Shown here in pieces: positions 62,376 to 64,000 of a DNA stretch of 64,000 nt. This DNA is from Lepus europaeus (lineage: Eukaryota > Chordata > Mammalia > Lagomorpha > Leporidae): contig NC_084850.1 in assembly GCF_033115175.1 (NCBI RefSeq), positions 109,351,939-109,415,938 of the forward strand, in the 5' to 3' direction. The position numbers and the translations under genes were made by a program. The stretch's first letter is position 1. Every line of letters starts with the position of its first letter. The notes beneath the pieces are model-generated. The model ran no database searches. It was not told the origin of the DNA and saw only the letters and a program-made list of their open reading frames with translations.

Positions 62376-62496
62376 ACCCACCTAGGCATCCATCCATCCA
62401 TCCACTGCCCATCCACCCACCCATCCATCCACCCATCCACCCATCCATTCACCCATCCATCCATCCATCCATCCACCCATCATCTTACCCTCCAAC
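62376..62496. repeat. (CATC/CACC)n tetranucleotide repeat
   Basis: About 120 bases of CATC and CACC units in mixed order, with the purest run (CATC)5 at about 62454-62475. Confidence 0.92.
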
Positions 62497-62504
62497 CATC
62501 CTTC

Positions 62505-62822
62505 TGTTTAACATGGGCCAGGCACTGTGCTAGACATAGGAGCTGTGTGGTGGAGTAGGACATTTTGGGGGCTGGTGTTGTGGCACAGTGAGTTAAGTTT
62601 CCACTTGTGATGCCGGCGTCTCATATCAGAGTGCCAGTTCAAGTCTGGCTGCTCTGCTTCCAATCCAGCTTCCTACTAATACTCCTTGAAAGGCAGTGGA
62701 AGACAGCATAAATACTTGGGACCCTGTCACCCACGTGGACCAGGATGAAGTTCCTGGCTCTTGGCTTCAGCCTGGCTCAGTCCTGGCTGTCGTGGCCATT
62801 TAAGTAATGAACAAGTGGATGC

Positions 62823-62860
<38 letters not shown>

Positions 62861-62945
62861 GTCATTGTATCTTTCAAATAAATAAATCTTAAAAAGATAT
62901 TCTTTCCCTCAAGAAGTTCAAGGTCTAGTGGAACAACTTGAAATT
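62505..62945. repeat. Ancient MIR/L2-type fragment, split by a SINE
   Basis: GGGCCAGGCACTGTGCTAGA, CATAGGAGCTGTGTGG, then after the SINE TTTCCCTCAAGAAGTTCAAG and GTCTAGTGGAACAAC. The two halves are neighbouring blocks of one dispersed old repeat. Confidence 0.6.
62567..62893 (+). mobile_element. CSINE, plus strand
   Basis: Head GGGGGCTGGTGTTGTGGCAC, diverged B box (AGTTCAAGTCTGG), (CT)n at 62829-62854, tail TTTCAAATAAATAAATCTT. An older copy. Confidence 0.94.
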
Positions 62946-63479
62946 ATGCTTTCAATTCAAACCCAAATAAATTTTGGTTGCATATGCGAGTTACAAGCTT
63001 AAGGCTAGCACAGGGCTGAGGGCTCCGAGGGGGGCAAATGGACTTTGGAGGAGAAACCAGCTCAGGCCAGAGGAGCCACCTGCCTTCCCTGACTTTGTTC
63101 CTCTGAATTTGTGCCTCTCCCTCAGCAATGTCCTTTCCTCACTGCCACGATTGTGCCTCTTTCTCTTCAGGCCTTTTCAGGGCACGGCTGCTTCTCTTTT
63201 TTTCTTCGGCAGAATGGAAAGGCCACCGCAAAAGCTAAGGACGAGAAGAATTCCTAAAACACAAATATTTATAAATGCTTAAGACCATCTGTTTATGAAA
63301 GGAGAACACCCAATCCCAGGAATCCTAGTAAGACACTCCACATCGCATTTCTGTATTCTGAGGTCCTATCACAGTTGTTGCTTTTTGCCTGGCCACCGTC
63401 TAGAGATGGGCTGCCTGGTTTCCTTCCCTTTCGGCTTCTGGTCTTCTTCTCTTTACTATCTCTCAGCTTGGCCATGTGC
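62946..63479. other. Unique stretch, nothing recognised
   Basis: The frame 62974-63282 plus is not supported by any domain or splice context. Confidence 0.4.
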
Positions 63480-63850
63480 AGCACTTAGCTACTGCTGTGT
63501 AAAAAGCAACACCAACCTTTCAGTGGTACCGTCATAAGGATTTCTTTCTCCCAATCTGAGTTGCCTGCAGCTGCTCTGTGAACCTGGAATGGCTCCGCTG
63601 GGCATGGCTCCAGGCTGCAAGGTGGATGGAGACTGGCTCCACGTGCTTCCCATACTTCTTGGGCCAGCAGCAGAGCTGGGAGCATGTTCTTCCGATGGCA
63701 ATGGCAGAGGGACAAGGAGGCAAGCAGAAGCAAGTGAGGCCTCTTAAGGCCTAAGCTCAAATAGACACAGTGACTTCTTGCTACATTCCATCAACCAAAG
63801 TAAGGCATATGGCCAAGTTCAAAGTCAAGGTGTAAGCAGAGTGAGGACAG
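63480..63850 (-). mobile_element. ERVL/MaLR-class solo LTR, minus strand
   Basis: GCTACTGCTGTGTAAAAAGC, TTGCCTGCAGCTGCTCTGTG, GGCTCCACGTGCTTCCCATA, GAGCATGTTCTTCCGATGGC, GAGGCCTCTTAAGGCCTAAG, ACATTCCATCAACCAAAGTA, GGCATATGGCCAAGTTCAAA: the reverse of an old class III LTR in full order. The right end fades near 63850. Confidence 0.78.
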
Positions 63851-64000
63851 CTTCCTGTCCTTTTCCCTTTTCCAGCCTTGTGACTAGTCATACGCCTGTA
63901 AGTGTAAGAGAGTACCTCTTTCTCTTTCTTTTCCCGTTCTGATCAATGAAAGCTAATTGCTGATCTTACAACTAGTCAGAATTATATTTAAACAGATAAC
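63851..64000. other. Unique right edge of the window
   Basis: AT-rich unique DNA; no feature recognised. Confidence 0.4.

Noticed and set aside
62376..62496. Minisatellite or CRISPR-like array
   Set aside because: Plain CATC/CACC microsatellite.
1..64000. Bacterial, viral or plasmid-borne system
   Set aside because: Mammalian SINE, L1, MIR and MaLR content throughout, no dense coding, no operon structure.

Overview
This window is nuclear DNA from a lagomorph, most likely the European rabbit (Oryctolagus cuniculus) or another leporid. About forty copies or fragments of the lagomorph tRNA-derived C-type SINE (CSINE) show this. They share a 5' head close to GGGGCCGGCGCTGTGGCGC, a B box close to GGTTCGAGTCCCGG, a body ending near GGGGAGTGAACCAG, a (CT)n tract and a tail of AAATAAATAAA. 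No protein-coding gene, exon, tRNA, rRNA or other functional RNA gene could be supported. The open reading frames are chance readings of GC-rich DNA or of SINEs and LTRs. The window is therefore either intergenic or inside a very long intron; the sequence does not say which.

Layout. 1-1.7 kb is unique DNA. 1.7-10.8 kb mixes SINEs with a hAT-like DNA transposon remnant (5.17-5.65 kb), a MIR and an old L1 3' end (9.04-9.5 kb). 10.75-16.2 kb is the longest SINE-free stretch (5.4 kb), with only a MIR, a MER5A-like element and a local duplication. 16-20.6 kb holds two elaborate nests: an old L1 tail split by a SINE and a MaLR LTR, and a MaLR LTR split by four SINEs. 20.6-24 kb has an ERVL-class LTR, a repeat-poor AT-rich block and an MLT1-like LTR split by a Tigger-like element. 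24-36.9 kb is dense in SINEs, solo LTRs, a MER2 copy and L1 tails. 37-40.4 kb is repeat-poor with two MIRs and a (CCAT)n repeat. 40.4-41.4 kb is a SINE with two further SINEs inside it. 41.4-49.5 kb is the quietest part (one full SINE) and has the best candidates for conserved non-coding regulatory DNA. 49.5-58.7 kb again has nested DNA transposons, LTRs and SINEs. 58.7-64 kb is mostly unique, with MIRs, a (CATC)n repeat, one SINE and an LTR near the right edge.

Nothing here works as a gene system. What the sequence records is a layered insertion history: Mesozoic MIR/L2 and DNA transposons, then MaLR/ERVL LTRs, then lagomorph SINEs, the youngest of which keep perfect target-site duplications. 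Repeat family names come from remembered consensus sequences, without RepeatMasker. The class is usually secure, the subfamily is not, and ends may be off by about 5-30 bp. Conserved-element calls are inference, because no alignment was possible.
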